A stretch of DNA of 64,000 bases from Bacteroidota bacterium (GTDB lineage: Bacteria; Bacteroidota; Bacteroidia; Chitinophagales; Chitinophagaceae), in contig CANHGS010000010.1 of assembly GCA_947460595.1 (NCBI GenBank), forward strand, positions 52,508 to 116,507, given 5' to 3'. Position 1 is the stretch's first letter; each line of letters opens with the position of its first letter. The notes beneath the pieces are model-generated. The model was not told the origin of the DNA. It saw only the letters and a program-made list of their open reading frames with translations, and made no database searches. The translations under genes and the position numbers were made by a program. Shown here one piece after another: positions 56,101-64,000 of the stretch.

Positions 56101-57677
56101 AAACACGCCATAGCACACCTGGAGTAGGATTAATTTCTCCTCCACCCCACCATGATATTTATTCTATTGAAGATTTGGCCCAATTAATCTTTGATCTGAA
56201 AAATGCCAATCGCGCGGCAAGGATTAACGTGAAACTGGTTTCAAAAGCCGGTGTTGGTACCATTGCAGCAGGAGTTGCCAAGGCCAAGGCCGATGTGGTA
56301 TTAATTTCCGGCTTTGACGGTGGCACTGGCGCCTCTCCTATTAGTTCTATAAAACACGCAGGCTTACCTTGGGAATTAGGTTTAGCAGAAGCCCATCAAA
56401 CATTGGTAAAGAATAAGTTGCGTGGCCGCGTGGTGGTTCAAGCCGATGGTCAAATGAAGACCGGAAGGGATATTGCCATTGCCGCTTTATTGGGTGCCGA
56501 AGAATGGGGCGTTGCAACAGCTGCCTTGATTGTTGAGGGATGTATCATGATGCGCAAATGCCATTTGAATACCTGCCCAGTGGGTGTAGCAACCCAAAAT
56601 CCCGAACTGCGTAAACGCTTTAAGGGAGACCCTGACCATATTGTGAATTTCTTCCGCTTTATCACGCAAGAATTGCGTGAGATTATGGCAGAATTGGGCT
56701 ATCGTACGGTAAATGAAATGATTGGACAAGTAGAGAATCTAGAAATGCGGGAAGATATTACCCATTGGAAATACAGCAAACTTGACCTCTCTCCTGTATT
56801 GTACAAAGAGCCAGCATCTGAAGAAACCAGCTTATATAATCAGGAAATACAAGACCATGGTATTGGTGAAGTATTAGACTGGCAATTACTCAAAATTGCT
56901 CAACCTGCCATTGACAATAAGCAAAGGGTTCAGGGAAGCTTTGAGATCAAGAATACGGACAGAACCGTTGGCACCATTGTATCTAACGAGATCACTAAAA
57001 AATACAAAGCAGCAGGTCTTCCAGACGATACCATTCATTTTAATTTCAGAGGTACTGCAGGACAAAGCTTTGGGGCCTTTAATGCAAAAGGAATTACGCA
57101 TGAATTAGAAGGTGATGCCAATGACTATTTTGGAAAGGGATTAAGTGGCGCCAAACTTATTGTATATCCAGATAGAACCGCTACTTATGTACCAGAAGAA
57201 AACATCATCATTGGGAATGTGGCATTTTATGGCGCCACAACAGGGGAAGCATATATTAGAGGTAAAGCTGGCGAGCGTTTCTGCGTAAGAAACTCCGGGG
57301 CACAGGTTGTAGTAGAGGGCGTTGGTGACCACGGTTGCGAATACATGACAGGTGGAGTGGCGGTGATACTTGGGAGTACGGGTAGAAACTTTGCTGCCGG
57401 AATGAGTGGCGGTGTTGCTTATATCTATAATCTTGATAACAGCTTTGCCAGCAAATGTAATATGGAAATGGTAGACCTAGATCCATTAGATGGGGATGAT
57501 GCTAACTCATTGAATGACCTTATCACCAAACATTATGCATATACCGCAAGTACAGTGGCCAAATTTGTCTTAGACGATTTTGACAATCAATTAAAACATT
57601 TCATCAAAGTATTTCCTAAGGATTACAAGAAAGTTGTTTTAGAAAAAAAGAAAAACGGCGTAACAACAGGTAAATAA
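53148..57677 (+). CDS. gltB: Glutamate synthase large (alpha) subunit
   Basis: The protein has 1509 residues from the ATG at 53148. A 19-residue propeptide precedes Cys20 of HDACGIGFVANI, the N-terminal nucleophile of the glutaminase domain. The central and FMN domains follow, with KMAQGAKPGEGGQLPG and SGFDGGTGASPISS, then the 3Fe-4S Cys set CIMMRKCHLNTCPVG (Cx5Cx4C) and the C-terminal beta-helix with GXXGXXXG repeats. It makes glutamate from glutamine and 2-oxoglutarate. An in-frame TTG at 53142 is not needed. gltD follows by 21 bases. Confidence 0.98.
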   Translation: MHDTTTQQGLYDPSFEHDACGIGFVANIKGNKSHQHISDALTVLENMEHRGACGCENNTGDGAGIMLQMPHEFFFDECISLGIHLPSYGKYGVGFLFFPKEIRLREACRDIFNRAAEKLGLEILGYRKVPVNRTDIGPTALSVEPCMEQVFIGCPDHINDPEVLERKLFVLRNYATHTIQNTVKKDGIGFYLSSLSYKTIVYKGQLTSGQVRGYFPDLSDKRVVSAFGLVHSRFATNTFPSWKLAQPFRYIAHNGEINTLQGNLNWLRTSEKGFTSPFFSKEEMDMLLPIVTAGQSDSASLDNMIELLTLTGRSLPHVMMMLIPEAWDGNHDMDPIKKAFYEFHACMMEPWDGPASISFTDGKIIGATLDRNGLRPSRYCVTTDDRVIMASETGVLPIDPSTIIEKGRLQPGKMFVVDMEQGRIISDEELKQEICSHKPYTEWLNKYKIRLEELPEPRVMFTHLEHDQVFKYQKGFGYSTEDLDNIIAPMALDGKEPIGSMGTDTPLAVLSDEPQHLSSYFKQLFAQVTNPPIDPIRERMVMSLATFAGSTGNLLVEDPLACHVVALQHPVLNNHDLEKIRSIDTGIFQAKTLQTYFRADGKPGSLKKALDRLCRYAVDAVEDGFEVIILTDRAIDSDHAPIPSLLATAAVHHHLIRKGYRGQVGIIVEAGDVWEVHHFACLIGFGATAINPYLALSTIRDMKISGKINSDLDPEYLKKNYIKAVNEGLLKVFSKMGISTLQSYQGAQIFEIIGLNREVVDLYFTGATSRIQGMGLDEIAKETLSKHFFAFSKKEIPVDRLTVGGIYQWKRKGEFHLFNPQTIHLLQHSTKMNDYETFKKYSKLVNDQSVRACTIRSQFQFKPNRVSISIDEVEPAESIYKRFASGAMSFGSISWEAHTTLAIAMNRLGGKSNTGEGGEDEIRFEKMANGDSMRSAIKQVASARFGVTSYYLTEADELQIKMAQGAKPGEGGQLPGHKVDDWIGKTRHSTPGVGLISPPPHHDIYSIEDLAQLIFDLKNANRAARINVKLVSKAGVGTIAAGVAKAKADVVLISGFDGGTGASPISSIKHAGLPWELGLAEAHQTLVKNKLRGRVVVQADGQMKTGRDIAIAALLGAEEWGVATAALIVEGCIMMRKCHLNTCPVGVATQNPELRKRFKGDPDHIVNFFRFITQELREIMAELGYRTVNEMIGQVENLEMREDITHWKYSKLDLSPVLYKEPASEETSLYNQEIQDHGIGEVLDWQLLKIAQPAIDNKQRVQGSFEIKNTDRTVGTIVSNEITKKYKAAGLPDDTIHFNFRGTAGQSFGAFNAKGITHELEGDANDYFGKGLSGAKLIVYPDRTATYVPEENIIIGNVAFYGATTGEAYIRGKAGERFCVRNSGAQVVVEGVGDHGCEYMTGGVAVILGSTGRNFAAGMSGGVAYIYNLDNSFASKCNMEMVDLDPLDGDDANSLNDLITKHYAYTASTVAKFVLDDFDNQLKHFIKVFPKDYKKVVLEKKKNGVTTGK

Positions 57678-57698
57678 ACAAAGCGAAAACCTATTATT

Positions 57699-59171
57699 AT
57701 GGGCAAACCAACCGGATTTATAGAATTCACTAGAGAACTCCCAAACAAAAGAGCCGTTTCAGAGAGATTAAAAGACTACAATGAATTTGTAGAAAGATTT
57801 CCCGATGAAAAACTAAACCAACAGTCTGGACGCTGCATGAACTGTGGGGTACCTTTCTGCCATAATGGATGCCCTCTGGGAAATGTGATTCCTGAATTCA
57901 ATGATGCAGTGTATAAAAAAAGCTGGGCAGAAGCTTATGACATTTTAATCTCTACCAATAATTTTCCTGAGTTCACCGGAAGAATTTGCCCTGCACCATG
58001 TGAAACCGCTTGCGTACTTGGGATAAACCAGCCTGCAGTTACTATTGAGGAAATTGAAAAACATATTATTGAAATAGCATTTGACAAAGGTTTTGTAAAA
58101 GCTAGAAAACCAAATCTACGTTCTGGAAAAAAAGTGGCGGTTATTGGATCTGGACCTTCCGGATTAGCTGCTGCTGCTCAACTAAATTATGCTGGCCACC
58201 AAATTACCGTTTACGAACGCGATGATGCACCTGGAGGATTATTGCGCTATGGTATCCCAGATTTTAAATTAGAAAAATGGGTAATTGACCGCAGGATTAA
58301 GCTTATGGAAGAAGAGGGAGTAGTATTTAAATGCAATGCCAATGTAGGTGTCAATACAAGTATCAATGACTTACTAAGAGAGAACCATGCCATTGTATTA
58401 GCTGGGGGAAGTACTGTCCCTAGAAACCTCAAGATTCCTGGAAGGGAATTAAATGGGGTTCACTTTGCTATGGACTTTTTAAAACAACAAAATAAGCGGG
58501 TTGCTAACAGCCCGGTTGAAGCTGATCCTTTATTAGCCTCTAACAAACACGTAGTGGTTATTGGAGGTGGCGATACTGGAAGTGATTGTGTTGGCACTTC
58601 TAATAGACAAAGCGCTACATCAGTAACTCAATTTGAACTTTTACCCAAGCCCCCAGAAACAAGAACTTTAGAAATGCCCTGGCCCACTTACCCCATGACA
58701 TTGAAAACGTCTTCTTCTCATGATGAAGGTGCTAATAGACAGTGGGCAGTTGCTACTAAAGCATTTATTGGAGACGAGAACGGAAATTTAAAAGCATTAA
58801 GGATTGTTGACCTAGAATGGAGTAGCAGCACAGATGGAAGTCCTTCCATATTCACAGAAAGAGCCGATAGTGAAAGAGAGATCCCTTGCCAATTAGCTTT
58901 ATTAGCCATGGGATTCTTACACCCCCAACATAACGGTTTAATTAAGCAGTTAGGTGTTGAAATAGACGATAGGGGCAATGTAAAAGCAGACGAAAAAGGT
59001 TTTCAAACCAATATTCAGAAAATTTTTACCGCTGGTGATATGCGCAGGGGCCAGTCTCTGGTAGTTTGGGCCATTAGTGAGGGAAGAGAAGCTGCTAGAA
59101 AAGTAGATGAATATTTGATGGGGCAATCACAACTTGAAACAAAAGACCATAGCTATGTTGTAAATAGATAA
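57699..59171 (+). CDS. gltD: Glutamate synthase small (beta) subunit
   Basis: The 490-residue protein has an N-terminal region with two Cys clusters ([17 protein letters not shown] and [12 protein letters not shown]) for 4Fe-4S centres, an FAD fold ([16 protein letters not shown]) and an NADPH fold ([13 protein letters not shown]). It passes electrons from NADPH to GltB. Together with gltB it forms one operon, closed by the terminator at 59202. Confidence 0.97.
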   Translation: MGKPTGFIEFTRELPNKRAVSERLKDYNEFVERFPDEKLNQQSGRCMNCGVPFCHNGCPLGNVIPEFNDAVYKKSWAEAYDILISTNNFPEFTGRICPAPCETACVLGINQPAVTIEEIEKHIIEIAFDKGFVKARKPNLRSGKKVAVIGSGPSGLAAAAQLNYAGHQITVYERDDAPGGLLRYGIPDFKLEKWVIDRRIKLMEEEGVVFKCNANVGVNTSINDLLRENHAIVLAGGSTVPRNLKIPGRELNGVHFAMDFLKQQNKRVANSPVEADPLLASNKHVVVIGGGDTGSDCVGTSNRQSATSVTQFELLPKPPETRTLEMPWPTYPMTLKTSSSHDEGANRQWAVATKAFIGDENGNLKALRIVDLEWSSSTDGSPSIFTERADSEREIPCQLALLAMGFLHPQHNGLIKQLGVEIDDRGNVKADEKGFQTNIQKIFTAGDMRRGQSLVVWAISEGREAARKVDEYLMGQSQLETKDHSYVVNR

Positions 59172-59201
59172 AATTATATACCTATATATTCTATCAGTTT
59201 T

Positions 59202-59240
59202 AACCCGTTTGATAAACAATCAAACGGGTTATTTTTTTTT
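59202..59240 (+). terminator. Terminator of gltBD
   Basis: AACCCGTTTGAT (59202-59213), loop AAACA, ATCAAACGGGTT (59219-59230), then a long T tract to 59240. It begins 31 bases after the gltD stop. Confidence 0.95.
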
Positions 59241-59411
59241 AATATTTACTAAAATATCAGAAAGTCGCATGATTTATTACCATCACCAACCCAATTTTTC
59301 ATATTGCATTTAATTATATATTTATATTATTTTCATTTTGAACTATTATATTTATATATTAGCGTAATAAAGTAATTATTATGTTTTATTTATATTTTTA
59401 AAGAAACCTCC

Positions 59412-60758
59412 ATGAAAAAACTGACATTACAAAACACCATTCCATTTTTCCTGCTATTGGTAGTTGCCATTGCTGCAATATTTGTGCCTTCGCTACCAGC
59501 TTTTGACGATGCCGGCAAATACAGTGCGGCTGATATTACTTGGATGTTAGTATCTACTGCATTAGTGTTTTTAATGACTCCCGCTCTTGCCTTCTTTTAC
59601 GGAGGCATGGTTCACCGTAAAAACATTCTTTCTACCATGATGAAAAGCATGGTAGCAACTGGAATGGTTTCTGTTGTTTGGGTAGTGGTAGGTTATAGCC
59701 TTTGCTTTGGTGATAGCATTGGAGGTTTTATTGGCAATCCAACTACTCACTTTATGTTTAAAGGAGTTATTTCAGGGGCACCTTGGAGTCTTGCGCCCAC
59801 CATTCCATTATCTCTTTTTGCATTATTTCAATTAATGTTTGCGATTATTACCCCAGGATTAGTGGTGGGTGCCGTTGCCGAACGTATTCGCTTTTCTTCA
59901 TACACTTTGTTTATCATTTTATTTAGCTTGTTAGTATATGCTCCAATTGCGCATTGGACCTGGCATCCAGAAGGATTCTTGTTCAAAATGGGCGCCTTGG
60001 ATTTTGCTGGCGGTACTGTAGTACATATTTCTGCTGGTTGTGCTGCATTGGCCGGTGCTTTGGTGTTAAAGCGCCGCCAATCACATATTGAACAACAAGA
60101 AGTTCCACCCGCAAATATTCCTTATGTTTTAATTGGAACTGGATTGCTCTGGTTTGGTTGGTTTGGCTTTAATGCTGGATCTGCTCTAGGTGCTGGAGGA
60201 TTAGCCGTTTCTTCGTTTGCAACAACTAATACGGCTGCAGCCGCTGCTGGTTTATCTTGGATGTTCTTTGACGTATTACGTGCTAAAAAACCTTCTGTCT
60301 TAGGATTCTGTATTGGTGCTGTTGTTGGACTAGTTGCTATTACACCTGCTGCAGGTTTTGTAGCTATCCCCCAGAGTATCTTTATTGGTTTTACAGCTGC
60401 CATTATCTCTAACCTTGCAGTACACTATAAAAGCAAATCTTCTTTGGATGATACCTTAGATGTTTTCCCTTGCCATGGTGTTGGTGGTATGGTAGGTATG
60501 TTAATGACTGGTATTTTTGCCACCAAAACCGTAAATGGTGCTGGCGCCGATGGTTTATTGTATGGCAATGCTTCTTTCTTTTTTATCCAGGTAAAAGCCT
60601 TATTCATTGTGGTTTCGTACAGTTTTATAGTATCGTTCTTGATCTTCAAATTCATCAACCTAGTATTGCCTATGCGCGTTTCAACTGAAGACGAGGCCCT
60701 TGGCTTGGATGCTACACAACATAATGAGAAATACGGTAGAAGGCCTGAATTGGCATAA
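59412..60758 (+). CDS. amtB: Ammonium transporter
   Basis: The 448-residue membrane protein shows the Amt fold with about eleven TM segments after a cleavable or uncleaved N-terminal one. The twin His pair that lines the pore is in GGTVVHISAGCAAL and VFPCHGVGGMVGMLMTG. APIAHWTWHPEGFL and FYGGMVHRKN are also diagnostic. It imports ammonium. It follows the gltBD operon with a terminator between, and the 170-base AT-rich space 59241-59411 probably holds its promoter. No glnK/P-II gene is adjacent. Confidence 0.96.
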   Translation: MKKLTLQNTIPFFLLLVVAIAAIFVPSLPAFDDAGKYSAADITWMLVSTALVFLMTPALAFFYGGMVHRKNILSTMMKSMVATGMVSVVWVVVGYSLCFGDSIGGFIGNPTTHFMFKGVISGAPWSLAPTIPLSLFALFQLMFAIITPGLVVGAVAERIRFSSYTLFIILFSLLVYAPIAHWTWHPEGFLFKMGALDFAGGTVVHISAGCAALAGALVLKRRQSHIEQQEVPPANIPYVLIGTGLLWFGWFGFNAGSALGAGGLAVSSFATTNTAAAAAGLSWMFFDVLRAKKPSVLGFCIGAVVGLVAITPAAGFVAIPQSIFIGFTAAIISNLAVHYKSKSSLDDTLDVFPCHGVGGMVGMLMTGIFATKTVNGAGADGLLYGNASFFFIQVKALFIVVSYSFIVSFLIFKFINLVLPMRVSTEDEALGLDATQHNEKYGRRPELA

Positions 60759-60786
60759 TGCTTTCGTAATCAGTACTAATTTCTAT

Positions 60787-60807
60787 AGTTGTTCCCTCTA
60801 GACAACT
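60787..60807 (+). other. Small hairpin after amtB
   Basis: AGTTGT (60787-60792) and ACAACT (60802-60807) form a short stem with a nine-base loop, the first of a series of hairpins between amtB and the porin gene. It has no T tract, so it is not a clear terminator. Confidence 0.4.
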
Positions 60808-60820
60808 GAATACATAAAAA

Positions 60821-60858
60821 AACGGTCAATAAACTTCTGACCAAGTTTATTGACCGTT
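60821..60858 (+). promoter_or_regulatory. Hairpin 1 of the amtB-porin pair
   Basis: AACGGTCAATAAACTT pairs perfectly (16 bp) with AAGTTTATTGACCGTT around loop CTGACC (60837-60842). On the minus strand it is followed by a T run (A run before 60821), so it could also terminate transcription from the right. It shares apical stem and loop with hairpin 2. Confidence 0.8.
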
Positions 60859-60863
60859 CTCAC

Positions 60864-60875
60864 AGATTGCAATCT
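60864..60875. promoter_or_regulatory. Perfect 12-bp palindrome AGATTGCAATCT
   Basis: AGATTG and CAATCT are exact inverses with no spacer, lying between the two hairpins. As DNA this could be a dimeric regulator site; with no spacer it is a poor RNA hairpin. Confidence 0.4.
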
Positions 60876-60885
60876 TAAAAAATAA

Positions 60886-60931
60886 GGTACAGCCATTTGA
60901 TAAACTTCTGACCAAGTTTAAAGGCTGTACC
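60886..60931 (+). promoter_or_regulatory. Hairpin 2 of the amtB-porin pair
   Basis: Outer stem GGTACAGCC (60886-60894) with GGCTGTACC (60923-60931), then an internal loop ATTTGA/AA, then the apical stem TAAACTT/AAGTTTA with loop CTGACC (60908-60913). The 20-base apical unit TAAACTTCTGACCAAGTTTA (60901-60920) also occurs in hairpin 1 at 60830-60849. It is 27 bases before the porin ATG and would be at the 5' end of that mRNA. Confidence 0.8.
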
Positions 60932-60957
60932 TATTCTTAATCATAAAACCAATAGCA

Positions 60958-61998
60958 ATGTTAAAGAAAATTCTTGCAGTTTCCCTTTGTTTTTCTGGCT
61001 TTTTAAACACAAATGCCCAAAGAGACAGTACAAAATCAAGTCCTGTAATGACAGGTTCCTTAGATGCTTATTATCGTTACAATTTTGCTGACCCTTCTGG
61101 TAAATTAAATAATTATACCAGCTTCACCAATTCTCAAAACAGTTTTGAACTAGGTATGGCTTCTTTAAAAGTGGATCACAGTATTGGCAAAGTTGCTGCT
61201 ACAGTAGATCTTGGATTTGGAAGAAGGGCACAGGAGTTTTCCTACAATGATGCCAACACAGTGTTTTCTATTAAACAAGCCTATTTAAGTTGGGCTGTTT
61301 CTGACAAATTCAAATTAACTGCAGGTAAATGGGCCACCCATGTTGGTTATGAATTAGTGGACGCTTCGGGTAATAGAAACTATAGCATGTCTTATGGATT
61401 CTCTTATGGCCCCTTCTTTCATACCGGTGTCAAAGCAGACATCTTATTGGGGGGGAAATCAGCCTTGATGGTAGGTATGGCTAGTCCAACAGACTTTACA
61501 ACTACCACCTCTCCCAACAAAGTATTTATTGCGCAATTTAGTACAGGAAACAAGAATGACAAACTGAAAGCATACTTAAACTACCAAGGAGGTAAAACAG
61601 GTAGCAATAGTGGATTTAACCAATTTGACCTGGTATTATTGGGTAGCATCAACAGCAAATTTGCCATCAATTACGATGGCACCATTGCCAATGTTAAAAT
61701 AGCTGGAGCTACCAGTAGCTGGTCAAGTAATGCGGTTTATGTAAACTTTGATCCAAGCAGCAAATTAGGATTCAGTTTACGTGGTGAATATTTTGACGAC
61801 AAAAAATCGGCTTCAGCTGGCGCATTTGAATCTAGTGTATTTGCCACTACCCTATCGGCCAACCTAAAAGTTGGTCCTTTAACTTTTATCCCTGAAATCA
61901 GAATAGATAATGGAAGCAATAAAATTTTCTTTAAAAGCGGAGGTGCTGCAACAAAAAGCACTAGTGGTTTCTTGATTGCTGCTATTTATAAATTCTAA
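60958..61998 (+). CDS. Outer-membrane beta-barrel porin
   Basis: The 346-residue product has a signal peptide (MLKKILAVSLCFSGFLNTNA) followed by alternating beta-strand sequence with aromatics at strand ends (GSLDAYYRYNFADPSG, SLKVDHSIGKVAATVDLGFG) and a C-terminal FLIAAIYKF typical of barrel insertion. It resembles the OmpL-like/beta-barrel porin-2 family. Its place after amtB suggests passage of a small nitrogen compound or ammonium across the outer membrane, which is inference. A terminator follows. Confidence 0.85.
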   Translation: MLKKILAVSLCFSGFLNTNAQRDSTKSSPVMTGSLDAYYRYNFADPSGKLNNYTSFTNSQNSFELGMASLKVDHSIGKVAATVDLGFGRRAQEFSYNDANTVFSIKQAYLSWAVSDKFKLTAGKWATHVGYELVDASGNRNYSMSYGFSYGPFFHTGVKADILLGGKSALMVGMASPTDFTTTTSPNKVFIAQFSTGNKNDKLKAYLNYQGGKTGSNSGFNQFDLVLLGSINSKFAINYDGTIANVKIAGATSSWSSNAVYVNFDPSSKLGFSLRGEYFDDKKSASAGAFESSVFATTLSANLKVGPLTFIPEIRIDNGSNKIFFKSGGAATKSTSGFLIAAIYKF

Positions 61999-62041
61999 GC
62001 CGCACTTTGAAATAATACTAAACAAACCTAAGAAATACCAA

Positions 62042-62067
62042 AAAGCGCCCAATCGGGTGCTTTTTTT
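62042..62067 (+). terminator. Terminator of the porin gene
   Basis: AAAGCGCCC (62042-62050), loop AATC, GGGTGCTTT with one G-T pair (62055-62063), then T tract to 62067. Confidence 0.9.
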
Positions 62068-62102
62068 ATGCGTAATATCCAAAATTCTCCTTAAGTTAGA
62101 CC

Positions 62103-62861
62103 ATGAAGCTGATGTTAGGATTTTTACGTTTCATTTATTGTATTTGGGCATTTATTTGGTTCTTGATATTGATGCTCTTATCGTTTCCATTAGTGATGCT
62201 TTCCCTTTGTTTTGGCAAGGTGAAAGGCGGCAATTTGATCTATCAAATTTGTAAAACCTGGGGCCTTATCTGGTATTTTTTAATTAGAATCAACTATCAA
62301 CCAGTTTGGGAAGTTCCAGTTAATGCTAAAAAACAATACATTTTTGTTGCCAACCATATTTCTTATATGGATATCCCACAAATTTTAATGTTAGCCGAAC
62401 TGGGGCAGCCCTTGCGTATTCTAGGGAAATATGAAATGGTTAAAGTCCCCATCTTTGGTTGGATTTATAGGGCTGCTGTTATTCTAGTAGACCGCAGAAA
62501 TGCACAGACAAGGGCCAAAAGTGTCAGAGCGTTAAAAGCCGCCATTAAAAATGGCATATCTATTTTCATCTTCCCCGAAGGCACATTTAATGAGACAAAT
62601 GAGCCCTTAAAATCTTTTTTTGATGGCGCTTTTAGAATTGCTATTGAAACTGGTACCCCCATAAAACCTGTTTTATTAATAGACACGCTTGAAAGACTCC
62701 ATTATCGTTCTGTTTTTGCTTTAACCCCAGGAAAAAATAGGGTTGTTTACTTAGAGGAAGTATCCGTAGAGGGTCTTGGGATGAAGGACATTGCCATTTT
62801 AAAACAAAAAGTTTTTGACTTAATGGACGAAGGGCTTAGACGTTACCGTAACTATCCTTAA
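62103..62861 (+). CDS. plsC: Lysophospholipid (1-acylglycerol-3-phosphate) acyltransferase
   Basis: The 252-residue membrane-associated protein has an N-terminal hydrophobic segment (about 4-32) and the acyltransferase motifs: NHISYMD (HX4D), the GRI/GKYEMVKVP region, IFIFPEGTFNE (FPEGT) and TPIKPVLLID. It adds an acyl chain to lysophosphatidate or a related lysolipid in membrane lipid synthesis. Start at 62103 gives the usual length. It lies just before priA. Confidence 0.9.
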   Translation: MKLMLGFLRFIYCIWAFIWFLILMLLSFPLVMLSLCFGKVKGGNLIYQICKTWGLIWYFLIRINYQPVWEVPVNAKKQYIFVANHISYMDIPQILMLAELGQPLRILGKYEMVKVPIFGWIYRAAVILVDRRNAQTRAKSVRALKAAIKNGISIFIFPEGTFNETNEPLKSFFDGAFRIAIETGTPIKPVLLIDTLERLHYRSVFALTPGKNRVVYLEEVSVEGLGMKDIAILKQKVFDLMDEGLRRYRNYP

Positions 62862-62899
62862 TTTTCACTTGAAGCAACTTATCTTAGTCCTTTTATTAG

Positions 62900-64000
62900 A
62901 TGTTAGACCAACAAGACCTTTCCCTATTTACCGAGCCTGAAAGGGCCCCTACCATTTTTGCAGAAGTGGTGATTCCACTTGCATTACCCAAAAACTACAC
63001 TTGGTCTATTCCTTTTGAAATGACAGATTTGGTTAAACCAGGAATACGTGTTGAAGTAATATTGGGAAAACATAAAAAATATGCAGGCATCATCAAGTCG
63101 CTATCTACTATAGGACCAACTGCATTCAAACCAAAACCAATTTTGAATGTACTAGATGATGAGCCGCTAGTATATGAACAACAATTGCGCTTGTGGCAAT
63201 GGATTGCATCCTATTATATGTGCAGTGAGGGGGAAGTTATGCAAGCAGCCATCCCTGCAAATTTAAAGCTATCTAGTGAATCAATCCTTATTTGGAATGA
63301 ACAACAAGATTATGATCTAACTCAACTTACAGACGAAGAATTTCTTGTGACAGAAGCACTAGAAATGAAAAAAGAATTGAGACTACAAGAAGTGCAGCAA
63401 ATACTAGATGGCTCAAAAGTATATCCTGTAATTAAAAAATTAATTGAAAAACAGATTTGTCATATTTGGGAGGAATTAAGAGAAAAATATCAAACCAAGA
63501 AGCAAACTTTTGTAATGCTTCATCCCGATTATATTCTAGAAGAAAAATTATCAGATTTACTAAACAACTGGGGAAAAGCGCCAAAACAAATGGAGCTCTT
63601 ACTTTCTTACCTGCACTTGATGAAAACAGAAGGAGAAGTTACCCAACCTGCGCTACTAAAAAAATCAAACGCTTCGGCTGCACAGTTAAAGGGATTGGTA
63701 GAAAAAGGAATACTATTGTTAGATAAAAAAACAGTTGATAGAATTCCTCAATTAAGTGCACTACATCATCTCAATTTTACCCTTTCTACTGCGCAGTCAA
63801 AAGCATTAGGTGAAATTGAAACATCCTTTCAAGAAAAATCTGTTTGTCTTTTACATGGAATCACGGCAAGTGGTAAAACACAGATCTATATTCATCTGAT
63901 TGAACAATACATGCAAAAGGGCCAGCAAGTTTTGTACTTATTGCCAGAGATTGCCCTGACCTCTCAGATCATTAGAAGACTTCAAGCACATTTTGGTGGC
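62900..64000 (+). CDS. priA: Primosomal replication restart helicase PriA (partial, C-terminus off the window)
   Basis: The frame from the ATG at 62900 runs to the right edge (367 codons). The N-terminal 3'-DNA-binding domain (TIFAEVVIPLALPKNYTWSI, LVKPGIRVEVILG) and winged helix lead to the helicase core with Walker A LLHGITASGKTQIY and IALTSQIIRRLQ. The zinc cluster and later helicase motifs lie outside. PriA reloads the replisome at stalled forks. The start follows plsC by 38 bases. Confidence 0.95.
   Translation, partial: MLDQQDLSLFTEPERAPTIFAEVVIPLALPKNYTWSIPFEMTDLVKPGIRVEVILGKHKKYAGIIKSLSTIGPTAFKPKPILNVLDDEPLVYEQQLRLWQWIASYYMCSEGEVMQAAIPANLKLSSESILIWNEQQDYDLTQLTDEEFLVTEALEMKKELRLQEVQQILDGSKVYPVIKKLIEKQICHIWEELREKYQTKKQTFVMLHPDYILEEKLSDLLNNWGKAPKQMELLLSYLHLMKTEGEVTQPALLKKSNASAAQLKGLVEKGILLLDKKTVDRIPQLSALHHLNFTLSTAQSKALGEIETSFQEKSVCLLHGITASGKTQIYIHLIEQYMQKGQQVLYLLPEIALTSQIIRRLQAHFGG

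Overview
This 64-kb window reads as ordinary chromosome of a Bacteroidota bacterium, most likely of the order Chitinophagales (Chitinophagaceae-like). The grounds are AT-rich DNA, promoter -7 boxes of the Bacteroidota form TAnnTTTG before several genes, two TonB-dependent receptors (one with a carboxypeptidase-like N-terminal domain), a BshC bacillithiol ligase, a MurK/MurQ pair and many secreted proteins with short Sec signals. The taxon is inferred from gene content only. I saw no phage, transposase, integrase, CRISPR array or rRNA.

Layout. 1-4.9 kb: 3' -truncated arginine decarboxylase-like gene, then the translation cluster thrS-infC-rpmI-rplT, whose infC-rpmI gap is stretched by heptamer repeats. 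5-9.2 kb: secreted two-domain protein, TonB receptor plus lipoprotein. 9.3-13.5 kb: ABC-F ATPase, purE, bshC. 13.6-20.8 kb: a complete trans-4-hydroxy-L-proline catabolic set (epimerase, FAD dehydrogenase, deaminase, 2-oxoglutarate semialdehyde dehydrogenase) with a divergent AraC regulator and an embedded sterol-desaturase-family gene. 20.8-30.9 kb: rimO, a GNAT acetyltransferase, prfC, histidine phosphatase, DUF4197, a multi-PAS protein lacking an ATPase domain, lpd, a SAM hydroxide adenosyltransferase and an SDR. 31.0-31.6 kb: tRNA-Lys(TTT) followed by a cluster of palindromic repeats. 31.6-34 kb: TsdA-like dihaem cytochrome c, a secreted DsrE-like protein and an aldo/keto reductase. 34-41.8 kb: two sulfatases, a TonB receptor, a sugar-kinase-like protein and a GH109-type oxidoreductase/glycosidase, suggesting use of sulfated, N-acetylgalactosamine-containing glycans. 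41.9-48.2 kb: CtpA-type protease, murK-murQ with two small unknown genes, hutU and a TPR protein. 48.3-53 kb: etfB-etfA, SDR, cupin, bifunctional-nuclease-domain protein, ispE. 53.1-62 kb: nitrogen assimilation block gltB-gltD-amtB-porin, with two tandem hairpins sharing the same apical stem-loop before the porin. The end holds a lysophospholipid acyltransferase and a 3' -truncated priA.

The signals most worth checking are the tandem hairpins between amtB and the porin, the repeated CAAAAYTAGTCA site between the AraC regulator and the hydroxyproline genes (with a partial copy at the second divergent promoter), the REP-like palindromes after tRNA-Lys, and the sulfatase/GH109/kinase locus that lacks SusC/SusD. 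None of these alone is proof of a new system.
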